This document shows, piece after piece, positions 1-7,569 of a stretch of 44,346 bases of DNA. A program made the translations under genes and the position numbers. A model generated the notes under the pieces. The model did not search any database and had not been told where the DNA came from. It saw only the letters and a program-made list of their open reading frames with translations. Position 1 is the first letter of the stretch; every line of letters begins with the position of its first letter. Origin of the DNA: Planctomycetota bacterium (GTDB lineage Bacteria; Planctomycetota; Phycisphaerae; UBA1845); the NCBI GenBank assembly GCA_024280855.1, contig JAJRPG010000097.1:1-44346 (forward strand), read 5' to 3'.

Positions 1-114
1 ATGCCCAAGCCTCCAGGCGCGGGCATGGAATAACCATCCGCGTGTCTGTTCTGCTTAATGGAGATGCCGACATTACCTTCGTTCCAACATGCCCGCGCCT
101 GGAGGCTTGGGCAT
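1..114. repeat. Perfect 27-bp inverted repeat (long hairpin)
   Basis: Bases 1-27 and 88-114 are exact reverse complements, separated by a 60-nt spacer. The arm is GC-rich and reads ATGCCCAAGCCTCCAGGCGC at its outer end. No ORF explains it. It could be a dispersed palindromic (REP/MITE-like) element, an inverted repeat flanking a lost insert, or a terminator for a gene to the left of the window. The spacer contains no recognisable gene, and the left edge of the window cuts off any extension. Confidence 0.8.
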
Positions 115-224
115 GCCACCCGATACAACCCCGCCAAAATGGTCATACACCCTGGTTCCGGTGCATCTTCTCCTCATTTGCCGTATGATAAAGCCTCGAA
201 TCAATAATTAACGGTCGGGTACAC

Positions 225-896
225 ATGGGTGAGCAAGCTAAAAAAAAGTAACAAGAAACCCGCCTCACCCCAGAGCCGTTAACCACCTGCCCGAAGTGTA
301 CCTACGCGCTCACCGGCCTGCCGAGCGCCCACCGCTGCCCAGAGTGCGGGTTTGAGTATGATGCTTATGCGTGGTCGTGGCTGGCTCCAGAGAAGAAATG
401 GCGTCGCTCAAGAACGTGGGAGATTATTTTTCTGATTTTGCAAATTGTTTGGGCTTGGCTGCTGTTGTCTCACACAAATTTCCATAAAGGATGGATACTC
501 AACGGAAATCTTTTAGGTGTAATAAGTATTTTTATGGCGATCTGTATTATCCTATGGTCACTACTTTCTCTCAAGCGACTGGTATTCGCCGATCCTCAAG
601 CGTTCATCGTAGCCTGTCCCGAAGGAATAATCGTATACGGTGCATGTGGCTTTAATTGTAGTGTGACGGGTTATATTAAGATGCCAGCGAACAAGCGAAC
701 CATCGCCTGGAACGAATTCGAAAATATCAGGGCTGTTGGGACAAAGCTCGTTGAATATAGATTGATGTGCGAAAACGAGGTGTGGTGCAATATCCGCCAA
801 TTCGTCAATAGCGAGGCCGAATTGAATGTATTACGGCGCGTACTTCTCGACGCCAAAGCTCATTACCTAAGCCTAGAGCAAGCGAACGAAAAATGA
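225..896 (+). pseudogene. Zinc-ribbon / two-TM protein, array copy 1, interrupted by a nonsense codon
   Basis: This is the first member of the tandem family described at 893-1534. The ATG at 225 is in frame with the zinc ribbon, but the ninth codon (249-251) is TAA. The other copies have a serine codon (TCA or TCC) here, so one C-to-A change explains the stop. Downstream the frame is intact: two CxxC pairs (cysteine codons from 288), two hydrophobic segments, a soluble C-terminal domain and the family tail (DAKAHYLSLEQANEK). The first in-frame ATG after the stop is at 438 and would drop the ribbon, leaving 152 residues. The stop codon overlaps the next gene's ATG by 4 nt. A sequencing error or readthrough is possible; pseudogene is the simplest reading. 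No clear ribosome-binding site precedes 225. Confidence 0.6.
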
Positions 897-1534
897 GTAG
901 CTCAGCCACAAAACCATCCCATGAAACCCGCCTCGCCCCAGAACCGCTAACCACCTGCCCGAAGTGTACCTACGCGCTCACCGGCTTGCCGAGCGCCCAC
1001 CGCTGCCCGGAGTGCGGGTTTGAGTTCGACGAATATTCATGGGTTTGGAAAGCTCCGAAGGAAAAGTGGAACCGAGCGAGACGACGTGCGATTACTCTAC
1101 ATTCAATCGTGGTCGCCATTTTCTCCTTGGCGATATTCAGTAACTGGTTGTTTCCTATTGGCACTGGCTTCGGCATGTATCTGAGGATTCTTTCTCTTTG
1201 GTATGTTGTTACATCAGTCCTTTTTCTTCACGAGTTGATTTTCCGTGATCGCCTGCCGGTCATTGTAGCCAACCAATATGGCGTAGCGGCCTACGGTTCC
1301 AAGTATTTTATGCGCCGACGATTTACCAAGCCATGTATCGCATGGACAGATCTAACAGATAGGAAAAAATACAAAGGAAAGCTAACAAAAGGCATTTGGC
1401 GACGAGACGAAAACCATATCTGGGACAAAATGAAGTTATTCATCCGTAACGACGTAGAGCGATCGACGTTTTGCACTGCATTACTCGACGCCAAAGCTCA
1501 TTACCTAAATCTGGAGCAAGCGAACGAAAAATGA
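893..1534 (+). CDS. Zinc-ribbon / two-TM protein of unknown function, array copy 2
   Basis: 213 residues. Residues 11-42 hold a conserved block with C22-x2-C25 and C38-x2-C41, the last part reading HRCPECGFEFDEYSW; this should bind one zinc. Two hydrophobic segments follow (about 67-88 and 94-116), so the protein is probably an inner-membrane protein with cytoplasmic ends. The C-terminal part (GVAAYG...IAWTDL) loosely resembles a bacterial PH-like domain; that is inference. The ribbon and the tail (LLDAKAHYLNLEQANEK) are nearly identical to other copies, while the middle differs strongly from copies 1, 4 and 5. The ATG overlaps the stop of copy 1 by 4 nt, so translation is likely coupled. Function unknown. 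Confidence 0.8.
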   Translation: MSSSATKPSHETRLAPEPLTTCPKCTYALTGLPSAHRCPECGFEFDEYSWVWKAPKEKWNRARRRAITLHSIVVAIFSLAIFSNWLFPIGTGFGMYLRILSLWYVVTSVLFLHELIFRDRLPVIVANQYGVAAYGSKYFMRRRFTKPCIAWTDLTDRKKYKGKLTKGIWRRDENHIWDKMKLFIRNDVERSTFCTALLDAKAHYLNLEQANEK

Positions 1535-2166
1535 GTAGCTCAGCCACAAAGCCATCCAAAGAAACCCGACTCGCGCCAGAGCCATTGACCACTTGCCCGA
1601 AGTGTACCTACGCGCTCACCGGCCTGCCGAGCGCCCACCGCTGCCCGGAGTGCGGGTTTGAGTTCGACGAGTATTCATGGGCTTGGCTTGCACCGGCTAA
1701 AAAGTGGCCACGCTTTCATTTTGTGATTTTAATTATGCTTTGGCTAGCAAATTTCATGTGGTGTACGCGTCTTTTTTATCAATGGACATCAGTAAGCTCT
1801 TATCCTGTATTTATCTTGTTCAGTATGCTATTGATGGCCATTGGGATTCTAGTTTTTATATTTAAGTTGTTTTTATTGAATCATCACCCGATGCTAGTTG
1901 TTACTGAGCAGGGGCTTACCGTACGCAAAGATTTTCGACCGCTCTTGTCACGTCTACCCACGCGAACATATGCTTGGTCAAGCATCATTAGTTTTAAGAA
2001 CGGGTCCGGGCTGCTCAGAAGTTACATGTGGGTAAATGTTAACTCGGGCTATTGGTTTCAAATAGGCCGATATGCACGAAACGAGGCCGAACGAGAAGCG
2101 CTGAAAAATTCTCTTACCGACGCTAGAGTCCACTATTTGTGCCTAATACCAACACCAGACAAATGA
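1531..2166 (+). CDS. Zinc-ribbon / two-TM protein of unknown function, array copy 3
   Basis: 211 residues from the ATG at 1531, which overlaps the preceding stop by 4 nt. The reading frame is open further upstream, to 1471, but the leader MSSSATKPSKET matches the starts of the sister copies and fixes the start. The four zinc-ribbon cysteines are at 22, 25, 38 and 41. Two strongly hydrophobic segments follow (about 63-85 and 90-115). The C-terminal domain has the family pattern of a short GLTV strand, then TYAWSSI. This is the most diverged copy at its C-terminus: the tail is DARVHYLCLIPTPDK, not the LEQANEK ending. Function unknown. Confidence 0.8.
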   Translation: MSSSATKPSKETRLAPEPLTTCPKCTYALTGLPSAHRCPECGFEFDEYSWAWLAPAKKWPRFHFVILIMLWLANFMWCTRLFYQWTSVSSYPVFILFSMLLMAIGILVFIFKLFLLNHHPMLVVTEQGLTVRKDFRPLLSRLPTRTYAWSSIISFKNGSGLLRSYMWVNVNSGYWFQIGRYARNEAEREALKNSLTDARVHYLCLIPTPDK

Positions 2167-2834
2167 GCAACTCAATCACCAACTCATCAAAAGAAACCCG
2201 CCTCGCCCCAGAGCCATTAACCACTTGCCCGAAGTGTACTTACGCGCTAACCGGCCTGCCGAGCGCCCACCGCTGCCCGGAATGCGGGTTTGAGTACGAT
2301 GCCTATTCGTGGGCTTGGTTGACGTCAGCCAAAAAGATTCGTCGTGCAAGAATGTGGTCCGTATTGTGGTTATTTTTTTTAATCTGTGTAGCTTCGTTAA
2401 TGTTGGCTGATCCACCATCCCCAACTGGCTGGTTTCTCAATGCGAAGTTAGCCGGCATCATCACTATTTTATTGCCAATCACTACGCTAATCCAAGCGTT
2501 TGTGACTATTCGTCGACTGGTGGTCTTCGATCCTCAATCCCTTATCGCAGTTTGCCCTGCAGGTATTATAATCTACGGATCATTCAACGTGTTTCAAGTA
2601 GGGAAGGGCGAAATGAAATTGCAAGATAACTGCAAGATCATAGCTTGGACTGACTTTCAAGACATCTTTGTCGTCGGAACAATGTTCGTTGAATATAGAT
2701 TGACGTGTGTAAACGAAGCGTGGTTGAATACTCGCCAATTCGTTCAAGACAAAGCAGAATTAGACATCCTCCGCCGCGCATTACTCGACGCCAAAGCCCA
2801 TTACCTAAGCCTAGAGCAAGCGAACAAACAATGA
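2163..2834 (+). CDS. Zinc-ribbon / two-TM protein of unknown function, array copy 4
   Basis: 223 residues. The start at 2163 is a 4-nt ATGA overlap with copy 3 and gives the family leader MSNSITNSSKET. Ribbon cysteines are 22, 25, 38 and 41. Hydrophobic segments lie at roughly 63-82 and 93-112. The C-terminal domain (residues about 120-223) closely resembles those of copies 1 and 5: PAGIIIYGS, IAWTDFQDI, FVEYRLTC and the tail DAKAHYLSLEQANKQ. The conserved domain probably folds as a small beta-rich, PH-like unit facing the cytoplasm (inference). Function unknown. Confidence 0.8.
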   Translation: MSNSITNSSKETRLAPEPLTTCPKCTYALTGLPSAHRCPECGFEYDAYSWAWLTSAKKIRRARMWSVLWLFFLICVASLMLADPPSPTGWFLNAKLAGIITILLPITTLIQAFVTIRRLVVFDPQSLIAVCPAGIIIYGSFNVFQVGKGEMKLQDNCKIIAWTDFQDIFVVGTMFVEYRLTCVNEAWLNTRQFVQDKAELDILRRALLDAKAHYLSLEQANKQ

Positions 2835-3505
2835 GCAACTCAGCTACCAACCCATCCCAAGAAACCTGTCTAGCCCCCGAACCGTTGACCAAGTGCGCGA
2901 AGTGTTTGTATTCGCTAACGGGCCTTCCGGATGGACATCGCTGCCCCGAATGCGGCTTTGAATATGACGCCTATTCTTGGGTGTGGATGCCATCACGGGC
3001 TGGCTGGCGGCGGTCTCGAATGTGGGCGATAGTCGCGCAGATAGCAAGCCTTATTGTCATAGTGTATCTCTTATCTGATACAGCAGTGTTAAACAAAGGT
3101 TGGATTCTAAACGGAGAATTTTTTGGAGTGGTGCGTATTTTTCTGATGACGGTCACTTTCTTATGGGGTTTATGGTTTCTGAGGCACTTACTTGTATCAG
3201 ATACTCAACCTTTCATCGTAGCCTGCCCCGAAGGAATTGTGATCTACGGCGCATTGGGAGCTGGAGCCAGTGTGTACAGATATAATTTTCTGCGAGGCAA
3301 TAAACGCACCATACCCTGGCCGGAATTCGTTGATATCGTCATAGCTGGGTCATTCTTTATCGAATATAGATTGACGTGTAAAAAACAGTTGTGGTGCAAC
3401 ACGCGCTCATACGTCAAAAGCGAAGCGGAGTTGGACATCTTGCGTAGCGCTCTTCTCGAAGCCAAAGATCATTACCTAAGTCTGGAACAAGCGCTAGATA
3501 CATGA
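2831..3505 (+). CDS. Zinc-ribbon / two-TM protein of unknown function, array copy 5
   Basis: 224 residues from the ATG at 2831, again a 4-nt overlap with the preceding stop. The frame is open upstream to 2705, but family alignment supports 2831. The ribbon keeps all four cysteines (C22, C25, C38, C41), yet the surrounding DNA is much more diverged than in copies 1-4 (CAKCLYSLTGLPDGHRCPEC). Two hydrophobic segments follow, at roughly 65-85 and 94-118. The C-terminal domain matches copies 1 and 4 (FIVACPEGIVIYGA, IPWPEFVDI, DHYLSLEQALDT). It looks like an older member that escaped the homogenisation seen in the others. Confidence 0.78.
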   Translation: MSNSATNPSQETCLAPEPLTKCAKCLYSLTGLPDGHRCPECGFEYDAYSWVWMPSRAGWRRSRMWAIVAQIASLIVIVYLLSDTAVLNKGWILNGEFFGVVRIFLMTVTFLWGLWFLRHLLVSDTQPFIVACPEGIVIYGALGAGASVYRYNFLRGNKRTIPWPEFVDIVIAGSFFIEYRLTCKKQLWCNTRSYVKSEAELDILRSALLEAKDHYLSLEQALDT

Positions 3506-3666
3506 GCATCCCAACAACCAGCTCATCCCAAGAAAACCGCGATTTAGCACAGAGTTTAGTACCGCGTGGAAATTTTTTTAACCGCTTGTCCAAGGGGCGC
3601 AGGCCACTCCAAACGCAGATAATACATCCAACAAAGCACATTTTTCACCGCGTAACGCCACGATGA
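3502..3666 (+). pseudogene. 5' remnant of a sixth array copy
   Basis: An ATG at 3502 overlaps the stop of copy 5 by the same 4 nt as every other junction, and its first dozen codons (MSIPTTSSSQENR) match the family leader. The frame then loses all similarity: there is no cysteine ribbon, and it ends after 54 codons. It may be a decayed or truncated copy, or the scar of a deletion that fused the array to unrelated DNA. It could still be translated as a short peptide through coupling. Confidence 0.55.
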
Positions 3667-3695
3667 TCTCTCTGCGCAGGTCTCTGGAGAGATCA
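3664..3695. other. Hairpin at the end of the array
   Basis: TGATCTCTC (3664-3672) is complementary to GAGAGATCA (3687-3695), a 9-bp stem with a 14-nt loop that includes the stop codon of the remnant ORF. No T-run follows, so a classical intrinsic terminator is not supported. It may protect the mRNA 3' end. I see no gene between here and 3861. Confidence 0.35.
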
Positions 3696-3861
3696 CCGGC
3701 GTTGTTCTTTACATGGAGGCCGATCATTTCCCATCGTCACAGATGGCCAATGCGATATGGCCCATTAACCAAGGCTTTTTAGAAAGGAGCTTATCATCGG
3801 ACTTATAAAAATTTGTTAGCTACGCCGAACGGGATAGACGTTACGGTTTGTTTGCGGTTCC

Positions 3862-5697
3862 TCATGCTGATTGCAGAATGCCGGGAGCTGGCCTGTTGAC
3901 TCCGATGTGGGTGAAGACGTCGTTGTATTGTCTTTGTAAGTACTCGGTAGGGGCGCCGCCTTGTAGGTGGGTCCAGGGGAATATTTCCTTTTCGCCTCGT
4001 TCGCGGTGTGCGTAGAATGCGGGGTCGATGTTGGTGTCGTCGAAGGCCTTGTCCCAGATTCGATGATCGAAACATTCGTCCCAGCCATCGAAGCGTGCGC
4101 CTAGCTCATAGGCGCGGACAATGCTTGCAGATAAGCGGCGGTCGCCTCGGGCGAATACGGCTTCGAGAACGGAACGCTCGACGGAGTGCGTTCTAATGCG
4201 AACGCCAAACTTGCCTTTTTTCGCGGGCGTGTTTCTAAGTGTTTCGTTTAAGCGGATGCGGGCTTCGTGGAAGTATCCGGCTTCTGGTTGAGCGGCCCAT
4301 TGAAAGGGCGTGTACGGTTTGGGTACTAGCCAGCCAACTGATGCGCTGACGTTGGCCGGTCCACCTTTTACCTCGCGCCTTGCTTCGCTGACACGTTTGG
4401 AAAGGTGGACGATTTCTTCGATGTCTTTGGTTCGCTCGCCGGGGAAGCCGCACATGAAATAAAGTTTTACGCGTCGCCAACCGGCTGCATAAGCCTGCTT
4501 CACGCCGTCGATGAGGTTGCCGTCGGTGACGAGTTTTCTGATGGCTGCCCGCAAGTCGTCGTTCGCTGCTTCGACGGCCATGGTTAATCCGCCCTTGCGC
4601 ACAGCGTTAGCCATGGTCGGGATGTGTTTCAACATCGCGTCGACGCGCAATGAGGGGACGGAGATGTTTACCCGTCGCGAAGTGAACTGCTTGCTGGCTC
4701 GTTCCATGAGTTCGCGCAGGTCGGGATAGTCAGCTGTGGAGAGTGATAGTAAACCTAATTCGCTCATGCCAGTCGAGGTATACATTTCCTCGGCCATGCT
4801 CAGTATTTTGTCTACGCTGCGAACGCCCAATGGCCTTTTGGTGTAACCCGCATGACAGAAACGACATCGCTGTGGACAGCCTCGCATAATCTCAACGGCG
4901 AAGCGGTCGTGTACGGCGTCCACGAAGGGGACGACGGGGTTTAGCGGAAACGGAGCGTTTTCGAAGTCTAGCGTTTTGCAACGGTGGATGGCTGACGGGA
5001 TCGTGGCATCTCTTGGGACGATGGATGCGATCGTGCCATCGTCCTGGTAGGCGACGTTGTAAAGCGACGGCGCGTAAATCCACTCAAAGCGTTTAGCTAG
5101 TTCGACGATCATGTCGCGGCGGCGCACGCCGGAGGCTTTCATTTCCTTGTAGGCCTGCAAGATGGCAGCCATAGATTCTTCCCCGTCTCCCAGCACGATC
5201 AGATCGAAGAAATCAGCCATGGGTTCTGGGTTGTCTGCTTGTGGTCCTCCGCCGATGACAAGGGGATGGCAGTCGTCGCGCTGCGAAGCGTGAAAAGGAA
5301 TGTTGGCTAAGTCGAGTAGTTGGAGTACGGAGGTGAAAGTCATTTCGTATTGTAGGGAGATAGCTAGGATGTCTGCGGTGGCGACGGGTTGTCTTGTGTC
5401 CCAAGTGAAGAGCGGGATGTTTTGTTGCCGCATTCTTTTTTCGGCGTCTAACCAAGGGCAGAAGACGCGCTCTGCGCAGCAGTCTGGTGTGTGGTTGATT
5501 AGCCAATAAAGAATTTGGCAACCAAGGTGACTCATGCCAATGGTGTACGCATCTGGAAAAGCGATAGCGACGCGAACCTGGGATTTCTCCCAATCGCCGT
5601 CTTCGACAAGCTGATTTATTTCACGCCCGATATATTGTCCCGGTTGATTCACATACGGGAGTAGTTGCGTGCTAACGATGTTTTGTAGCGAAGACAT
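3862..5697 (-). CDS. B12-binding-type radical SAM protein (TIGR03960-like)
   Basis: 611 residues, starting at the ATG at 5697. The frame is open to 5772, but 5697 is preceded by TTGAGG at good spacing and gives the expected start of the family (MSSLQNIV..LLPYVNQPGQYIGREIN). The N-terminal half has cobalamin-binding-like features (FPDAYTIGMSHLG; VIGGGPQADNPEP; LGDGEE). The radical SAM core has C274-x3-C278-x2-C281 (RGCPQRCRFC), which should hold a 4Fe-4S cluster. The family is widespread and its substrate is unknown to me. Homologues are often fused to, or next to, a DUF2344/TIGR03936 partner; none is seen here. It is transcribed away from its neighbours and appears monocistronic. Confidence 0.85.
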   Translation of the reverse strand: MSSLQNIVSTQLLPYVNQPGQYIGREINQLVEDGDWEKSQVRVAIAFPDAYTIGMSHLGCQILYWLINHTPDCCAERVFCPWLDAEKRMRQQNIPLFTWDTRQPVATADILAISLQYEMTFTSVLQLLDLANIPFHASQRDDCHPLVIGGGPQADNPEPMADFFDLIVLGDGEESMAAILQAYKEMKASGVRRRDMIVELAKRFEWIYAPSLYNVAYQDDGTIASIVPRDATIPSAIHRCKTLDFENAPFPLNPVVPFVDAVHDRFAVEIMRGCPQRCRFCHAGYTKRPLGVRSVDKILSMAEEMYTSTGMSELGLLSLSTADYPDLRELMERASKQFTSRRVNISVPSLRVDAMLKHIPTMANAVRKGGLTMAVEAANDDLRAAIRKLVTDGNLIDGVKQAYAAGWRRVKLYFMCGFPGERTKDIEEIVHLSKRVSEARREVKGGPANVSASVGWLVPKPYTPFQWAAQPEAGYFHEARIRLNETLRNTPAKKGKFGVRIRTHSVERSVLEAVFARGDRRLSASIVRAYELGARFDGWDECFDHRIWDKAFDDTNIDPAFYAHRERGEKEIFPWTHLQGGAPTEYLQRQYNDVFTHIGVNRPAPGILQSA

Positions 5698-5723
5698 AGC
5701 GATAACCTCAAACGGTTTTGTTG

Positions 5724-5763
5724 TTGTGCGTATGCACAAAACCAGTGTTGCTGACACGTCAGC
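5724..5763. promoter_or_regulatory. Two dyads in the leader of the radical SAM gene
   Basis: TTGTGC (5724-5729) and GCACAA (5734-5739) form an inverted repeat with a 4-nt spacer. GCTGAC (5750-5755) and GTCAGC (5758-5763) form a second with a 2-nt spacer. Both lie 27-66 nt upstream of the minus-strand start at 5697, where an operator or leader hairpin could sit. No regulator is identified. Confidence 0.35.
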
Positions 5764-5905
5764 GGCGTTCAATAATAAGTTTAGTAGCGATAAGCGTGTA
5801 AAAGATCAAGGATGCCGATGTTATAAGGTAGTAAATTTACAGGTTTTTTTATCCTGTGAAGTGTTGCTGTGACGGCACTGGTTGCGGATGTGTTCGTAAA
5901 AAACG

Positions 5906-5934
5906 TTGCATTCTTGTGTGATTCCGTGTAAAGT
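5906..5934 (+). promoter_or_regulatory. Candidate sigma-70 promoter of the prepilin-like gene
   Basis: TTGCAT at 5906-5911 and TAAAGT at 5929-5934, separated by exactly 17 nt. Each hexamer matches the consensus at 4 of 6 positions. Transcription would start near 5941, about 40 nt before the chosen start codon at 5982. Confidence 0.35.
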
Positions 5935-5981
5935 GTTGTCTGGTGTATGCAGTGGAGAAACCATTGGAGGGATGTCAGGCG

Positions 5982-6887
5982 ATGTCACCAAAAAATAATT
6001 TGAACTTTCAACGTAGGCGAGCGTCTAGCCTTATTGAAATGCTGATTGTGATCGGCGTTATTTCGTTGATGGCTACGATGCTTCTTCCATCGTTGAAGCG
6101 TTCGTTGACAATCGCCCGAACGACATTGTGCAAGCAAAACCTACGGAGTACTGGTCAGAGCCTGACTATGTATACCATTGAGAATAAGGGTTGGTTGCCA
6201 GTTATGCCTACTGTGGATGAGGTTTCCGCGACTTCTTCTCGCCACGCAAATTCGAGCGAAGTTTGGTTTCTAAAACTCTTTCCAACATACATGCAAGACC
6301 CCGCGGCTTTGACTTGTCCTGAGGATCCATTTCGTTACCGTATCAAGAGATCGGGTTTGGATCATCACGATCCTGCCGTATCAGATTTTTCCAGTTTTGG
6401 AATAAATAGTTTTATTATGCAAGCCGCAGGTGGTAAGCTTGCTCGCGTGGAACAGTATCGTCCGTCTCGCCCCCTTGATACCATTTTGGTTGCCGATATG
6501 GGGCCTGATGTCCCCAGTAGCAGACCTGCACAATCATCATCGCCATCACCGATCGCTGGTGTGCCAAGCTCCAGGGGCGTTTTTGGTCCCAACCGTAATA
6601 ACGGCTTGATGCCTTGGGATGATGGATACAATCCTTATAGAGGTGGTAGTACGACGCCTTGGGTTACTACCCGACACGATAATGGCATCAACATGCTTAC
6701 CCTTGGCGGCGGTGTTCGTGAAGCCCGGACTGAACGCGTTGTTCGTGCGCCTATTCGTTGGCGTTATGAGACATGCTCGAATGGTGGTTGCACTTTGTGC
6801 AATCTAGGGTATCAAAATCGGGTTTATCACTACTCATTCGCGAAGGATCAACTTTACTGGTGGTCCGGCGCTTTGAATATCGAGTAG
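5982..6887 (+). CDS. Type II secretion/prepilin-like protein (planctomycete pseudopilin family)
   Basis: 301 residues. The ATG at 5982 has GGAGGG ten bases upstream and is preferred to 5943. Residues about 10-40 are a class III prepilin signal: a basic stretch (FQRRRA) is followed by SSLIEMLIVIGVISLMATMLL. The glutamate is at +5 if cleavage is after Ala, so the usual Gly at -1 is replaced. The rest is a secreted globular domain with four cysteines. Near the C-terminus, TTRHDNGINMLTLGGGVRE resembles the H-x9-DG motif of the large planctomycete pseudopilin (DUF1559-like) family, with GG in place of DG. Likely exported and held in the inner membrane until cleaved by a prepilin peptidase. Role unknown. 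Confidence 0.75.
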   Translation: MSPKNNLNFQRRRASSLIEMLIVIGVISLMATMLLPSLKRSLTIARTTLCKQNLRSTGQSLTMYTIENKGWLPVMPTVDEVSATSSRHANSSEVWFLKLFPTYMQDPAALTCPEDPFRYRIKRSGLDHHDPAVSDFSSFGINSFIMQAAGGKLARVEQYRPSRPLDTILVADMGPDVPSSRPAQSSSPSPIAGVPSSRGVFGPNRNNGLMPWDDGYNPYRGGSTTPWVTTRHDNGINMLTLGGGVREARTERVVRAPIRWRYETCSNGGCTLCNLGYQNRVYHYSFAKDQLYWWSGALNIE

Positions 6888-6976
6888 TTGGTTTTATCTG
6901 ATCGGAAAGTCCAATCACTACTGCTCGTCGCACTGTTCGTATTGTTCAACCTCGTTCGAGCTATCGCGTAGCTACT

Positions 6977-7405
6977 ATGACCATGGCCACGGTTTGTATG
7001 GCCGCTTTCATATTATATTTTTCGTGGGTGTTTTGGAGGGGCGAGCCGATTGTGACGGCGCCAACGAGATCCTTTGGTGATGTTACGATCGATTGGCTAT
7101 GCGAGTCTGGGCACTCCTTTCAGGCTACGGGGCAAACCGATTCGCGATCATGTCCGCAATGCAGTAAGCGTAGCTATGTGGTCACCCTGTATCAGTGTGA
7201 AGTGCATGGCCGAATGGAAATCATGCTTGGTTATGACGCCGAGCAGGATGATGTTCGTGTGACACGTTGGCGTCTCCCGTCTCGTGGTTGGGTGACGAGC
7301 GAAGAGAAGCTTCGATGTCCGCGATGTCGGCGAGCTTTGCGCCGTGCGCCGCGTGATCCACTTGCGCCAATCGGGCGAAAAATCAAGACACGCACTACTG
7401 ATTAA
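6977..7405 (+). CDS. Membrane-anchored zinc-ribbon protein, unknown function
   Basis: 142 residues. One N-terminal hydrophobic helix (about residues 3-20) precedes a soluble part with two cysteine pairs, SCPQC and LRCPRC, plus further cysteines (WLCESGH, YQCEVHG). This suggests two small zinc-binding ribbons facing the cytoplasm or periplasm. ATG 6977 has no obvious ribosome-binding site; the frame is open upstream to 6902 without another ATG. It follows the prepilin-like gene by 89 nt on the same strand and may be cotranscribed. I do not recognise the family. Confidence 0.6.
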   Translation: MTMATVCMAAFILYFSWVFWRGEPIVTAPTRSFGDVTIDWLCESGHSFQATGQTDSRSCPQCSKRSYVVTLYQCEVHGRMEIMLGYDAEQDDVRVTRWRLPSRGWVTSEEKLRCPRCRRALRRAPRDPLAPIGRKIKTRTTD

Positions 7406-7569
7406 AACAAGCTTTAACAAAATGTAGTGTCAGGTGCAAGGCAGTATCGTCGTCCTCGAATTAGGGGGCGATGTTTTAACCGATAGCCCTCCGCCTTCCG
7501 GGAGTACTCGAATGGTGGGGCGTCAGTTTTTCAACTACCTAAACTATTTCGATACTATTTCGGTTAGGC

